Shown: positions 8,992 through 18,065, counted from the stretch's first letter. The stretch: 64,000 nt of DNA from Lewinellaceae bacterium (GCA_020636005.1 JACJYR010000001.1:3042501-3106500), one strand, 5' to 3'. Notes: generated from the sequence alone by a model not told the origin. Numbers and translations: made by a program.

Positions 8992-10788
8992 TCATATTTT
9001 CCCAAACCACTTTTTCACTACTCCTTCCGCCGGCTTGTTATAGGGTGAAAAGTCGGTATCCCTCCTTCGCCTGCTGTCCATGTCGGAGGGGAATTTCCAC
9101 CACAGGATGCCCCGGCACCAGGGTTTGCCTTCGATGCACTTAAAAACAACTTCGTAACAGCGCTTTTGGTGATCGGCGTTGAAGGACAGGTCGCCCCAGT
9201 CTTCATGGGGTTTTTTCCAGGGTGCTTCCACGCTTGCGAACCCGATTTCGGTAAAGATGACGGGCTTTCTGAACTGCTCGCTGACTTTTTTTACCTTCTT
9301 GAGGATGCCTTCGAACGACTGCACCAGTTCCCGGTCGCTGGGGTTGTCCTTTTGGCTGAGCGGATAGTAGCAGTTCAGGCCGATGTAGTCCAGTTCGTCC
9401 CAAAGTTTGATGTGCTCGAATTCTTCCCCCCAATTGGCAGCGTAGGTCAAATTGCCGTGGTAGATTTTCCTGGCCGATTGGATCAGCTTCCGCCAGTCGC
9501 TTTCCCGTTCTGTTGTCGTTTTCACCATTTCTGTACCCAGGCAGAGGAGGTCCACATCATAAAGTTCGGCCAGGATGGCGTAGTGGATGATCCAATGGTT
9601 GTAATATTTAAAAAAGGCTTTCCAGTCTTTTTCGTCCTGCATTTCAATATCGCCGGGCCAGCGGCCCCCACCCATCCAGATTTGGGGTTTTAGCATGACC
9701 TTCAGCCCCAGTTTTTTGGAAGAAACACAGGTATGGATTACCGCTTCGTCCGTTTCTGCCCCGGAATGCTTTACCACCGGCACCGGCACCGGCACGTTGG
9801 GGTTTTGCAAAAAAGAGTAGGGGATAATGGCTACTGCATTTGCTCCCAGGCTGTTTTTCATGTTTGCCAAAGCCATATCTGCCTTTTTCGACCCATAGCC
9901 GTTGTGCATTCGGTAGCCTTCATGGGCAAAGTTGAAGCCCTTCAGGTATGGCAAGGAGGCCGGGCCTTCTCCTGATTTCGTTTCATCGGGTAGCGTTGGG
10001 AATTGTGCTGAGAGATAGGCTTCCCAAAGTGGTTGTAGTGTTGCTGTTTCCGCAGGGGTTGGCTGCCAAAGTGGGTATTTTTTTAAAAAGCCAGGTTTGC
10101 CCCATTGTTGTATCAAAAAATCAGTGAACAGTGCCACCTGGCATCCGAGGATTATATCCGAGGATTTGTTCCAAAAGTTTTTGTCGAACAAATCGGCCAG
10201 GGGCAGGAGGGCATCGCATTTGAATAATTTTGCGGCCCAATAGCGGTAACCCCTTTCCTGCCAGTTTTCCATAAAATGGATGGCCAGGCCGCATTCAAGT
10301 ATCGGGGTGGCTGGTTGGCCGAGTATTTTGCGGAGCAGCAGTTGGTTTTCCTTGCCACAGGGGTTTTGGCTGTAGATATCGTCGAGCACGGCATGCACCT
10401 CCCATTTTTCAAGATCAAACTGGGAAGGGGCGGTGCTTTGGAGTATCAGCCCTTTCTCTTCAATGGAATTGTAGAGGTGGTACCGCACTTTGTCCAGTGG
10501 CTTTCCATAATCGGCGAAGGCCTGGATTTTTTCAAAGGCAGCCTCACATTTTTCAGCATAGGGCCTGATGGCACCGGTATCCTCCACTCCGTGCGAAAGG
10601 AACTGAAAATGAGCGGTTTGCAAGATGGTGTCTGGGACAAGGGGCAATTTTGCCGGAACCGTGATCGGATCCGGATGCGGAGTAAGGTGGAATACATCCT
10701 TCCCTGCATGAGGGGGTTCGGGGGATTGGCAGGACACCGCCAACCAGCCGAGCAAAAGGAAAATCATTGTCTCACTGTTTTTGGTCAC
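8992..10788 (-). CDS. Lipoprotein with C-terminal GH113-like glycoside hydrolase domain
   Basis: 598 residues. The N-terminus is a lipoprotein signal with lipobox LAVSC (Cys20). Residues 25-280 are an uncharacterised region that may bind or process a substrate (a gluzincin-like layout without an evident HExxH). Residues 290-598 form a TIM-barrel of the GH113 (beta-mannanase-like) type: KGFNFAHEGY start, LKPQIW, acid/base candidate Glu420 in CLGTEM, LDYIGLNCYYPL, nucleophile candidate Glu514 in FTEIGF, and the WWKFPSD C-terminal strand. It is probably anchored at the outer membrane and acts on a beta-linked polysaccharide; the exact substrate is not determinable. No transporter is adjacent. 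Confidence 0.75.
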   Translation of the reverse strand: MTKNSETMIFLLLGWLAVSCQSPEPPHAGKDVFHLTPHPDPITVPAKLPLVPDTILQTAHFQFLSHGVEDTGAIRPYAEKCEAAFEKIQAFADYGKPLDKVRYHLYNSIEEKGLILQSTAPSQFDLEKWEVHAVLDDIYSQNPCGKENQLLLRKILGQPATPILECGLAIHFMENWQERGYRYWAAKLFKCDALLPLADLFDKNFWNKSSDIILGCQVALFTDFLIQQWGKPGFLKKYPLWQPTPAETATLQPLWEAYLSAQFPTLPDETKSGEGPASLPYLKGFNFAHEGYRMHNGYGSKKADMALANMKNSLGANAVAIIPYSFLQNPNVPVPVPVVKHSGAETDEAVIHTCVSSKKLGLKVMLKPQIWMGGGRWPGDIEMQDEKDWKAFFKYYNHWIIHYAILAELYDVDLLCLGTEMVKTTTERESDWRKLIQSARKIYHGNLTYAANWGEEFEHIKLWDELDYIGLNCYYPLSQKDNPSDRELVQSFEGILKKVKKVSEQFRKPVIFTEIGFASVEAPWKKPHEDWGDLSFNADHQKRCYEVVFKCIEGKPWCRGILWWKFPSDMDSRRRRDTDFSPYNKPAEGVVKKWFGKI

Positions 10789-10981
10789 GTATGGTGTTTT
10801 TCAAAGCAAAAATCATCGAAACGGCGGTGGGGGAAAATTCCTCCTAAAGATCGGGTGCTTTTCCGTACATCCGATTGAAAGAATAAGATACTTTTGGAGG
10901 TTCATCCGGCCGTTAACTTTTCGGGCGGTAAATTAGGGTTTTTGAACCGCCTGGGTTATCGTTTAACTGAAACAAAGAAAC

Positions 10982-11452
10982 GTGAAAAATGTAGTTGACC
11001 TGATTGGAAGGATCCTGATGGCTTTTATATTCCTCTTCGAAGCCTACGATACCGTTTTCTTTTTCAAAGCCACGAAAGTGAAAATGACCTATTACGGCCT
11101 CTCCTGGAACCAGGACCTGTTGCTTTATGGGGCCATTGTCCTGCTTGTGCTTGGTGGGTTGATGGTGCTGTCCGGCTACCGGTCCAACCTGGGTGCTTTT
11201 TTGTTGCTGCTGTACTGGCTACCGGTCACTTTTATCGTACATGATTTTTGGAACGTCCCCTTCGAGTGCAAAATGCAGATCACCTGCCCGGAACTGGAGT
11301 TGGAAGGACAGGAGGTTTACCGGCGGTTCCAGGCGATCCTTTTTATGAAAAACCTCGCCATCGTGGGCGGTTTGCTGATGATCTGGGTAAACGGCAGCGG
11401 GCGGTTCAGTATCAAACGGCTTTTTGCAACGACTAAAGTGCCTGGCCACTGA
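10982..11452 (+). CDS. DoxX-like membrane protein
   Basis: 156 residues with a GTG start at 10982 (MKNVVDLIGR). Four hydrophobic helices (about 5-25, 46-66, 70-90, 120-140) and the LIGRILMAFIFLFEAY opening are typical of DoxX/DUF417-type quinone-related membrane proteins. A loop with CKMQITCPELELEG between helices 3 and 4 is unusual for the family. The next gene, the phosphoribosyltransferase, begins 68 bp downstream on the same strand. No physiological role can be deduced from the context. Confidence 0.65.
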   Translation: MKNVVDLIGRILMAFIFLFEAYDTVFFFKATKVKMTYYGLSWNQDLLLYGAIVLLVLGGLMVLSGYRSNLGAFLLLLYWLPVTFIVHDFWNVPFECKMQITCPELELEGQEVYRRFQAILFMKNLAIVGGLLMIWVNGSGRFSIKRLFATTKVPGH

Positions 11453-11520
11453 GCAAAGCTTGGTTTTAAAAGTCCAAATTGACCTACCTTCGGCGTTAAT
11501 TTTTTCATCAACGAAAGCAA

Positions 11521-12015
11521 ATGAAAATCCTTTCCGACCGTCAGATCCGCCAGAAGATAAGGCGCCTTGCCATCGAAATTGCCGAGCACAACTTCGACGA
11601 GGCGGAAATCATCCTGGCAGGCATCAATAACGCAGGCACGGCTTTCGCCAGTCTATTGCAGGAGCAATTGCGTGAATTTTCCAACCTGGAAATCACGCTG
11701 ACCCGGATCATTCTAAATCCCGCCGACCCGCTTGGCTCAGGGATAAAACTGGAGATGCCCCTTGAGGGCGTTAAAGGAAAGGTCATCATCGTTGTGGACG
11801 ATGTGGCCAATACGGGGCGCACGATATTTTATGCCTGCAAACCGCTCATGGAAACCCTGCCTAAGAAAATAGAAGTAGCCGTTCTGGTGGATCGCACCCA
11901 CAAGTCCTTCCCCATCCAGGTAGATTATGTCGGACTTTCCCTTGCCACCACCTTGCTGGAGCATATAGACGTGCAAATGAGCAAAGTCGAAGAATTCGGT
12001 GTCTTTCTCAACTAA
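11521..12015 (+). CDS. PyrR-like phosphoribosyltransferase
   Basis: 164 residues, type I PRTase fold. The PRPP-binding loop is VIIVVDDVANTGRT (about residues 88-101), the hood region precedes it, and a late VLVDRTHKSFPIQVDYVG strand matches PyrR and hypoxanthine PRTase relatives. PyrR proteins bind PRPP/UMP and may have uracil PRTase activity; here no pyrimidine operon is adjacent, so uracil or purine salvage or a regulatory role are all possible. The ATG at 11521 is preceded by an AAAGCA-type purine stretch. Confidence 0.75.
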   Translation: MKILSDRQIRQKIRRLAIEIAEHNFDEAEIILAGINNAGTAFASLLQEQLREFSNLEITLTRIILNPADPLGSGIKLEMPLEGVKGKVIIVVDDVANTGRTIFYACKPLMETLPKKIEVAVLVDRTHKSFPIQVDYVGLSLATTLLEHIDVQMSKVEEFGVFLN

Positions 12016-12040
12016 CCTTCTATGCAACCCCGAACATTGA

Positions 12041-12070
12041 AATAAAAAAGGGCTTGTCGAGCCGAAGCCC
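12041..12070 (-). terminator. Orphan minus-strand terminator
   Basis: GGGCTT (12050-12055) pairs with AAGCCC (12065-12070). Read on the minus strand the stem is followed by TTTTTTATTT; on the plus strand there is no T tract. No minus-strand gene ends here, so it either ends an unrecognised transcript or acts bidirectionally after the PRTase gene. Confidence 0.4.
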
Positions 12071-12342
12071 AACAAACCCTGGAAGTTTAACCACTCCACG
12101 TACCACGTTAGGTACAGGAGCAGCCCACACACTATGAGAACACCCAATATATCTTACATCCATCAGGGAAAGGCGAGGGAGTTCAGGCCCGGGAAGAAGG
12201 AACGAAGTCCATCGAACCATTCTTGTCTGGTCGTTGGGAAAATTCGATGAACCCTCCAACCGTTAGCGAAAAAGCCTTTATCCATTTCGAGCCTTTCCGC
12301 CCTCGCCGGGGGGATTCCCCTGATGTTGATGCTTTCAAAGTT

Positions 12343-12370
12343 TTGAGACGTGAGAGGTGAGAAGTGAGGC
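12343..12370. repeat. Degenerate heptanucleotide array
   Basis: Four consecutive units of the GTGAGAG type (TTGAGAC, GTGAGAG, GTGAGAA, GTGAGGC). The unit resembles that in the array inside the outer-membrane protein gene at 54471-54533. Confidence 0.5.
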
Positions 12371-12559
12371 TGGCCCGATGCTTCATCCGGTCTCTGTTCA
12401 CGCTTCTATATTTTTTAATCTAAACTAAACTCCTTCCCAAACTTTTTTGAGAAGAAAGGCCCCGGCTGCGCTGGGCAGCCGAATGGCTCCTAATCTCATG
12501 AAAAAAACGATTTTTCGATATGAGCTTAAAGGCATAGGGTAGTGCCATGCCTCCTGTCA

Positions 12560-12980
12560 CTTTTCAAAAAATGGGTTTGCTAAATTCAGCATCAGCAAAC
12601 CCGTTAACAGAAAATAACTACTTATAACCGCTCCAAATTCCTATGGATCGTGAGGGTTTGTTCACAGTTGAAATAGGGGGACTTTGCAATCAGAACCTGG
12701 AACTTGAGACCAATGAGTTATAAGCTGGAACGAAGTGTAAGATCCGGATTTTTAGTCAGTGGGTAAAAGTTGGTAGTGAGCCTTGCCTTAGCGCTCACTT
12801 CCCGCCCCTCACAAACTGGATGGCAAAGACCAACAGCGGCCCGATGGCTTTTGGGCTTCTCCAGCCGCTGTTGCTGTCCCATGATATGTTTGTCCGGGCT
12901 GTTTTGCCCCTGTCAAAAACGGAATTTTATCAATGCGTTCGTTCCATTTTCTGTATCAATCCGTTGATTGATTTGTTTGA
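12560..12980 (-). ncRNA. Candidate structured non-coding RNA, family unknown
   Basis: A minus-strand transcript of about 420 nt is predicted from the promoter at 12986-13016 to a terminator formed by GGGTTTGCT/AGCAAACCC (12573-12602), which on the minus strand is followed by ATTTTTTG. No ORF of note lies inside. Two internal stems are visible: CAACAGCGGC (12830-12839) with GCCGCTGTTG (12864-12873), and GTGAGC (12776-12781) with GCTCAC (12793-12798). I looked for the landmarks of RNase P RNA, tmRNA, SRP RNA and 6S RNA and could not match it to any. The boundaries and the existence of the RNA are predictions. Confidence 0.4.
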
Positions 12981-12985
12981 TGGTA

Positions 12986-13016
12986 CAAATGTAGGGGCGG
13001 CAGTAGGGGTGGACAA
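12986..13016 (-). promoter_or_regulatory. Bacteroidota-type promoter on the minus strand
   Basis: On the minus strand TTG (complement of 13014-13016), a 20-bp spacer and TACATTTG (complement of 12986-12993) match the TTTG/TAnnTTTG consensus closely. No protein gene follows it; it faces the ncRNA candidate. Confidence 0.45.
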
Positions 13017-13309
13017 TCCAGTTTTTCCATTAAATGAGGTTTCTACCGGGCCTTTTTTTCCTTTTAAAAAAAGATTGGAATTACTTTTTAATTAAATATC
13101 ATTGTTTTAAAAACTCATTGTCAACGAATTGAAAGCTTGGCGTTGAATAAATTTTTAGAAACTTTGGTAAATTTCAAAGCGCACCAACTCTATTCAGATG
13201 AAGTTTCAAAGGGGTGAAATTTTTTTTATTTTTCCTTGAATTTAACGAAACCTTTTCATTTCAAAGCCCCATAGACTCCCAAAACTCTAAACCTAAACCT
13301 CCCCTGATT

Positions 13310-14797
13310 ATGCGCAGCAAAGACGACCTGCACCACCTTATCCAGGCCATGTCCAAGTCGGAGAAACGCTACTTCGTACTGGACGCCAAAAAGAGTGGGC
13401 GCTCGGCCAGCCGATACCTTTCCCTATTCGATACCATCAATGCGATGGAGGAATACGACGAGGAATCCCTGAAAAAGAGATTCCCTAAAAACCTCTCTTC
13501 CGACAAAGCCTACCTGTACGAGGCCATCCTCCGCAGCATGAGGGACTACCGCAGCAAGTCTTCCAAGGCGGCACAGGTGAAGGAGCGGCTGATGGACGCC
13601 AAATACCTGTACGAGCGGGGCCTCTACCAGCAATCGGGCGACCGGATTATGGAAGCGAAGGCCTTGGCGAAGGAGTTGGAAGATAATTTTTCGCTGTTGG
13701 AGATTATCCGGGAGGAGCAGTTGTCCTTGTTTGACCGGAGGGTGAAGGTGGATATAGAACAAATTGAATCACTGCAGCATGAAAAGGAGATTGCCCTAAA
13801 AGGAGTGGAAGAGGAGCTGGATTACTTGGGGTTATATTTTCGGTTGGTTGTTGAAATGTACAAGGGTGGGGCCTCTAAGGATACGCCTGGTATAAAACTT
13901 TTTAAAGATGAATTTTCGAAGAAAATTATAGAACATGATGGTTCGAATTTGGCAACGTTGGCTCAAAGGCGCTATTTTTTGTGCAAGGCGGCATTCAACA
14001 GGTTAATAGGAGAGAATCAGCTGGTTTATGAAAATCAACTGGAAGTAATAAATTGGTGGGAGAGAAACAAAGAACTCAAGGAAGAGGAATTTTATAGATA
14101 TATTACTGACGTCGGGAATTTGGTGAACACATGTTATAAGGATGAGAAGTTGTTTCCTATTGCTCAGATGTGGCTCGATAAGTTGAAGAATGAAGAGCCT
14201 GGGAAAACATACCATGAGAAAAAATACGCTTTCTTAAATTTATCTATTTCGAACTTGCTTCACCTTTTAAATAGGGGAAATTATATTGCTACCCGAAAAT
14301 TATTGCCCGAAATAATAAAGGGTTTGGATGAATTTGGATTAAAACGTTCGATCTTATTATTAGGCAATATAGTAACAGCATTCTTTTTAATAGGTGACTA
14401 TGTAAATTGCATTAAATGGACGAATCAGATATTACAAATTAAACAAGGCAGTCGGGAAGATATTCAAAGGATTGTAAGGTTATATAGAATTGTCTCTTAC
14501 TTTGAGACCTCTAAAATAGATGAATTAGAAACCGGGATCCGCTCATTGAACAGGTATTTTAAAAATTCAAAACTGGCAGAAAGTAGCTTCGAATTCCAGG
14601 TGCTGAACAATTATTTGAAAAGATATTTTAATTCGCCCTTAAGCGAGCAATCAAAAATATTAATGGAGTTCAAAGAATTTTTGCTTAAAGTTGAACAAAG
14701 TTCAAACTCCTCGAGTCCGATTGGGCTGGGTGAGTTCCAAATATGGACGACTTTAAAGATTGAGAAAAAAAGCGTTAACCTGCGGTTGCATCAATGA
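13310..14797 (+). CDS. Hypothetical alpha-helical protein with SKSEKRYF N-terminal motif
   Basis: 495 residues from ATG 13310 (an upstream in-frame ATG at 13214 would add 32 residues of low-complexity sequence and is not preferred). The protein is almost entirely helical and looks like a superhelical TPR-type scaffold. The N-terminus (KDDLHHLIQAMSKSEKRYF) is, from memory, typical of a large paralogous family of unknown function in Saprospiraceae. Base composition changes abruptly: codons up to about 13780 are GC-rich, those after are clearly AT-rich, so the gene is mosaic. The 3' end overlaps the convergent gene by 23 bp. I assign no function. Confidence 0.7.
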   Translation: MRSKDDLHHLIQAMSKSEKRYFVLDAKKSGRSASRYLSLFDTINAMEEYDEESLKKRFPKNLSSDKAYLYEAILRSMRDYRSKSSKAAQVKERLMDAKYLYERGLYQQSGDRIMEAKALAKELEDNFSLLEIIREEQLSLFDRRVKVDIEQIESLQHEKEIALKGVEEELDYLGLYFRLVVEMYKGGASKDTPGIKLFKDEFSKKIIEHDGSNLATLAQRRYFLCKAAFNRLIGENQLVYENQLEVINWWERNKELKEEEFYRYITDVGNLVNTCYKDEKLFPIAQMWLDKLKNEEPGKTYHEKKYAFLNLSISNLLHLLNRGNYIATRKLLPEIIKGLDEFGLKRSILLLGNIVTAFFLIGDYVNCIKWTNQILQIKQGSREDIQRIVRLYRIVSYFETSKIDELETGIRSLNRYFKNSKLAESSFEFQVLNNYLKRYFNSPLSEQSKILMEFKEFLLKVEQSSNSSSPIGLGEFQIWTTLKIEKKSVNLRLHQ

Positions 14798-15245
14798 GAT
14801 AAAAACTAAGGTTTTTGTTGCTTCCAATTTTCCCTTCTAACCTAATTAAAATTACATGTCGGGAACTAAGCCCTTCTTCAGGTTTGGGTTTAAGTTTCAC
14901 TCCCACTGCTTTTAATTTATCCTTCTCAACATCTTGCGGATTTGCGAAACTTACAATGATATCAGAGATCCCAACTACAAACACCGTATTACTCAGTTCC
15001 TGATAAGAGATACAAATATGGTTCTTGTCCAATTCCTTTACTTCAAATTCGAAAAAGGGCCTTTTCCCCCGGATTTTTTCGGCGATGGCCTTATCCAGCT
15101 CGGGGGTGACGGGCGACCCGGTCAGGTTGTTGCCGAGCACAGACAGCAAAACGCCCCGGTTGCTGATGGGCAGCTTGCCCCCATCGGTGCAGTCATTGGC
15201 GATAACGTATTGTAAATCTGACGTGATTTGTGCAGTATTTCCCAT
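14775..15245 (-). CDS. Hypothetical protein, 156 aa
   Basis: Not recognised. The protein is soluble, has no signal peptide or membrane helix, and consists of alternating strands and helices, with a segment that may form a sandwich (FFEFEVKELDKNHICISYQ, then VVGISDIIVSF). A glycine-rich end (YLIDATAG) closes it. The ATG at 15245 is the only sensible start. It is convergent with and overlaps by 23 bp the helical hypothetical protein at 13310-14797, which may imply antisense coupling of the two 3' ends. Like the distal part of that neighbour it is fairly AT-rich in its second half. Confidence 0.6.
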   Translation of the reverse strand: MGNTAQITSDLQYVIANDCTDGGKLPISNRGVLLSVLGNNLTGSPVTPELDKAIAEKIRGKRPFFEFEVKELDKNHICISYQELSNTVFVVGISDIIVSFANPQDVEKDKLKAVGVKLKPKPEEGLSSRHVILIRLEGKIGSNKNLSFYLIDATAG

Positions 15246-15500
15246 AGTAATAGTAAAGTTTGGTTAATGTTTAGTTTCATGGTCGCTATCTGTTTTCTTA
15301 AGGCGGGAACAGGTAGCTTTCAAACGCCGTGCAAGTTAAGCGGAAACCTATAAATACAACAAACTTTTGGCGTATAAAAATGAAACGAAAAGGTATTTGT
15401 GGTTTCGAAAATGCAAGCCAACCGCCCATTTCTCCCTACCATGCCCGGCAACAAACCCCCAGGAGAAGCGTTTCCAATTTTGTTTAAACCAAACAGCAGC

Positions 15501-17471
15501 ATGAAGCAAATCTTCCTTTTTTCCAGTCTCTTCCTGATGACCATAGCCGCCTGCACCTATACCCAGAAGGTAAAAGATGGCGCATTCGCCTACGACCGCA
15601 AGCAATATGCCGTGGCCACCAATTTGCTCCAAAAAGAATACAAAAAAGAAAAGTCGAGGGTGGAAAAAGGCAAAAAAGCATTCCTGCTCGCAGAGAGCTA
15701 CCGGATGCTCAACAAGCCCGCCGATGCCTCCACCTGGTACAAAATCGCCTACGACAACGGCTATGGCGTGGACGCCCTGCGGGAATATTCCTACACCCTG
15801 AAATCAATGGGGCAATACGACGAGGCCATGAAATCCTTCAAAGAACTGGGCATCGAAATCGGCAGCCCCTACGAATACCGGAGGGAGATCAGCGCCTGCC
15901 AGATAGCCCAGGGCTGGGCCAACGAAAAGTCGAAAGCCTATTCGGTGCAGCCCGCCGAGTTCAATAGCCAGTACGCCGACTATGCGCCCACCTTGTACAA
16001 AGACCGCCAATTGGTATTTACCTCTGACCGCAGCCTGTCCACGGGCGATGAAACATATAACTGGACGGGCAACGAATTCTCCGACCTCTTCATGGCCGAC
16101 ATCCAAACCCAGAGCGTGCAGCCCTTCAGCAGCCAAATCAACACGGCCTTCAACGAAGGCACGGCTGCTTTTAATAAGGACTTTACAGAGATGATTTTCA
16201 CCCGCTGCTACGGCGACAAGAAAGAGGACTACTTCTGCAAGCTGATGGTGAGCAAGCGCACAGGGGAAGAGTGGGCCGTGCCTGCCATGCTCAACTTCGT
16301 ACAGGAAGGCATTAACTATGGACATCCGGCGCTGTCGGCCGATGGCAAGACGCTCTACTTCTCCTGCAATTCCCCAGAAGGCTGGGGCGGCTACGATATC
16401 TGGACGAGCGAACGGACTGCCGACGGCTGGGGCGAGCCCAAACTGATGGGCCGCAGTGTGAATACCATCGGAAACGAGAAATTCCCCTACCTGGACGCCG
16501 ACACACTTTACTTTTCCTCCGATTTCCATACGGGCATGGGCGGGCTGGATATTTTCAAAACCTACAAGTCGTCCAACGGGGCCTGGGCGCCTGTGCAAAA
16601 CCTGAAACCGCCCATCAATTCTGGCTACGACGACTTCGGGCTCATGATTGACTACCAGGGAAAAAAATCAGCAGATGTTTTGCAGGTCGGCTATTTCACT
16701 TCCAACCGGCCCGACGGCACGGGCAACGACGACATCTACCGTTTTGAAAAACGCATCCTGCCGCCAGAACCGGAACCTGTAGCCGTGGAATACAAGATGA
16801 TTTTAGAAGGCTACGTATTGCAGAAAATATATGCCGAACCTGACAACCCGGACACCAGGCTGTTGGGAAGAAAGCCCCTGGAAGGTTCCAGGGTGAAAGT
16901 GTCCGTTGGAAAAGATATAAAAGAATACACTGTGGGCGACGATGGCTTTTTCACATTTGAGCTCAAGGAAAACATGGATTACAAGTTCCTGGCATCGCAC
17001 GAGGGATACCTTAACGGCGAAACGGTTTTTTCCACGAAAGGCATTGGTAAGGACCCCAGCAACCCCGTGCAGACCTTTGAGGTGGAAATCGTGCTGGACA
17101 AAATCTACCTAAACAAGGAAATCACCCTCGAAAACATCTACTACGACTACGATAAATGGGACATCCGTGCCGACGCCCAGCCCACCCTCAACAAACTGGC
17201 CCGTGACCTGACCCTCAACCCTGGTATCCGCATCCAACTGGCCTCGCACACCGACTGCCGGGGCAACGACCGCTATAACGAGGAACTAAGCCAAAAAAGG
17301 GCGCAGTCTGCCGTAGATTACCTGATGGCAAACGGCGTGTCGGGCGACCGGATGATCGCAAAAGGCTTTGGAGAGAGCCAGTTGAAAGTAAACTGCCTCT
17401 GCTCCCGGTGCACCGAAGAAGAGCACCAGGAAAATCGCAGGACAACGTTCACCATTATCGAGCAGCAATAA
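15501..17471 (+). CDS. porE: PorE-like OmpA-family lipoprotein of the type IX secretion apparatus
   Basis: 656 residues from ATG 15501, which begins a lipoprotein signal (MKQIFLFSSLFLMTIAAC, Cys18). Domain order matches PorE (PG1058 of Porphyromonas): TPRs (about 25-140), a PD40/WD40-like beta-propeller (about 155-430, with repeated PALSADGKTLYFSCN-type and LDADTLYFSSD blades), a carboxypeptidase-regulatory-like beta-domain (about 450-540) and a C-terminal OmpA peptidoglycan-binding domain (about 550-655, ASHTDCRGNDRYNEELSQKRA). Such proteins anchor the T9SS outer-membrane complex to peptidoglycan. The window has a T9SS cargo (20094-23531), consistent with this. No PorP/SprF-like gene is adjacent, so it may be one of several paralogues of this architecture rather than the secretion component itself. 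Confidence 0.75.
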   Translation: MKQIFLFSSLFLMTIAACTYTQKVKDGAFAYDRKQYAVATNLLQKEYKKEKSRVEKGKKAFLLAESYRMLNKPADASTWYKIAYDNGYGVDALREYSYTLKSMGQYDEAMKSFKELGIEIGSPYEYRREISACQIAQGWANEKSKAYSVQPAEFNSQYADYAPTLYKDRQLVFTSDRSLSTGDETYNWTGNEFSDLFMADIQTQSVQPFSSQINTAFNEGTAAFNKDFTEMIFTRCYGDKKEDYFCKLMVSKRTGEEWAVPAMLNFVQEGINYGHPALSADGKTLYFSCNSPEGWGGYDIWTSERTADGWGEPKLMGRSVNTIGNEKFPYLDADTLYFSSDFHTGMGGLDIFKTYKSSNGAWAPVQNLKPPINSGYDDFGLMIDYQGKKSADVLQVGYFTSNRPDGTGNDDIYRFEKRILPPEPEPVAVEYKMILEGYVLQKIYAEPDNPDTRLLGRKPLEGSRVKVSVGKDIKEYTVGDDGFFTFELKENMDYKFLASHEGYLNGETVFSTKGIGKDPSNPVQTFEVEIVLDKIYLNKEITLENIYYDYDKWDIRADAQPTLNKLARDLTLNPGIRIQLASHTDCRGNDRYNEELSQKRAQSAVDYLMANGVSGDRMIAKGFGESQLKVNCLCSRCTEEEHQENRRTTFTIIEQQ

Positions 17472-17729
17472 AGGAGTTCAATGTGCATGTGGCGGGGTTC
17501 TTACCACCATTTTAACAGAAGTGGGCCAGGAATTTGCCGAAGAAAGGCAAGATTTTTCAAAAAAAAATAAAATTCGGAAAACAGAATTTTTTTCGCCCCC
17601 CAAATATTGCGGGAAATCATTTATTCTCCAAAACTCCATTCAGCAAAATTCCCAATTGGTTTTCAAGTGAAAAACCGTACTGGAAAAGGATGACTTTTAT
17701 CATAAACAACTGAAATTCAGGTAGTAAGG

Positions 17730-17760
17730 TTTGTCAAATAAAAAAACCTTCTTACTTTTG
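17730..17760 (+). promoter_or_regulatory. Consensus Bacteroidota promoter
   Basis: TTTG at 17730-17733, exactly 19 bp, then TACTTTTG at 17753-17760: a perfect TTTG-N19-TAnnTTTG. Transcription should begin near 17767 and run into the CBM48/HhH gene after a leader of about 300 nt. Confidence 0.7.
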
Positions 17761-17766
17761 CGGCGA

Positions 17767-18065
17767 AAAGCAAAAAAGGCCGTATGAATCCATTCAAAAA
17801 ACAACACGGCGGCCCAAACATTTTTCAGGTAAACTACCTAAAACAAAAAACTAACCTTAGCCGAACCCGGCCAAATTATCTTCCAAGACTACCACTTTAA
17901 CCTATGGAGCTTTAGAAAAAAATTACGGACCATTTTCTTTTTGGAGTCCCGGCACCTTACAGGCTACCTGAAGAGGGGTTTTAAAAATAGAATGGCCAAC
18001 TTTTTTCCTTCGATCCAATATCACTGACTACTACCATTTTTGTTAAACCATTTAATCCACTAACG
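17767..18065 (+). promoter_or_regulatory. Long 5' leader of the CBM48/HhH gene
   Basis: About 300 nt between the predicted transcription start and ATG 18066. It is C/A-rich, contains a 38-codon ORF (17784-17900, starting MNPFKKQHGG) and short stems including GGCC/GGCC around 17778-17814. The rest of 17472-17766 shows nothing beyond AT-rich sequence. No known riboswitch was recognised. Confidence 0.35.
17784..17900 (+). CDS. Small upstream ORF in the leader, uncertain
   Basis: 38 codons beginning with ATG at 17784, about 17 nt after the predicted transcription start, ending TAA at 17898-17900. The peptide starts MNPFKKQHGG and is basic, with no recognisable domain. It may be a leader peptide or chance. 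Confidence 0.2.
   Translation: MNPFKKQHGGPNIFQVNYLKQKTNLSRTRPNYLPRLPL

Larger units (their letters stand above)
12016..13309. other. 1.3-kb interval without a protein gene
   Basis: No credible CDS is visible on either strand. The interval holds two hairpins with minus-strand T tracts (12041-12070 and 12564-12602), a heptamer array (12343-12370), two further stable hairpins (12776-12798, 12830-12873) and a near-consensus minus-strand promoter (12986-13016). The AT-rich part after 13020 is the upstream region of the next gene. Confidence 0.6.

Noticed and set aside
10982..12015. pyr operon attenuator before the PyrR-like gene
   Set aside because: No convincing antiterminator/terminator pair or pyrimidine genes are visible around the PRTase gene.
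11737..12147. A minus-strand frame with a hydrophobic start (GVLIVCGLLLYLTWYVEW)
   Set aside because: It would need a TTG start, runs antisense through the PRTase gene and crosses a minus-strand terminator hairpin. The hydrophobic segment may be a relic but is not a supportable gene.
12560..12980. RNase P RNA, tmRNA, SRP RNA or 6S RNA
   Set aside because: None of the expected conserved blocks (for example the GAAAGTCCGGGC-type core of RNase P RNA or a tRNA-like end with tag ORF) could be found, so the family is left open.
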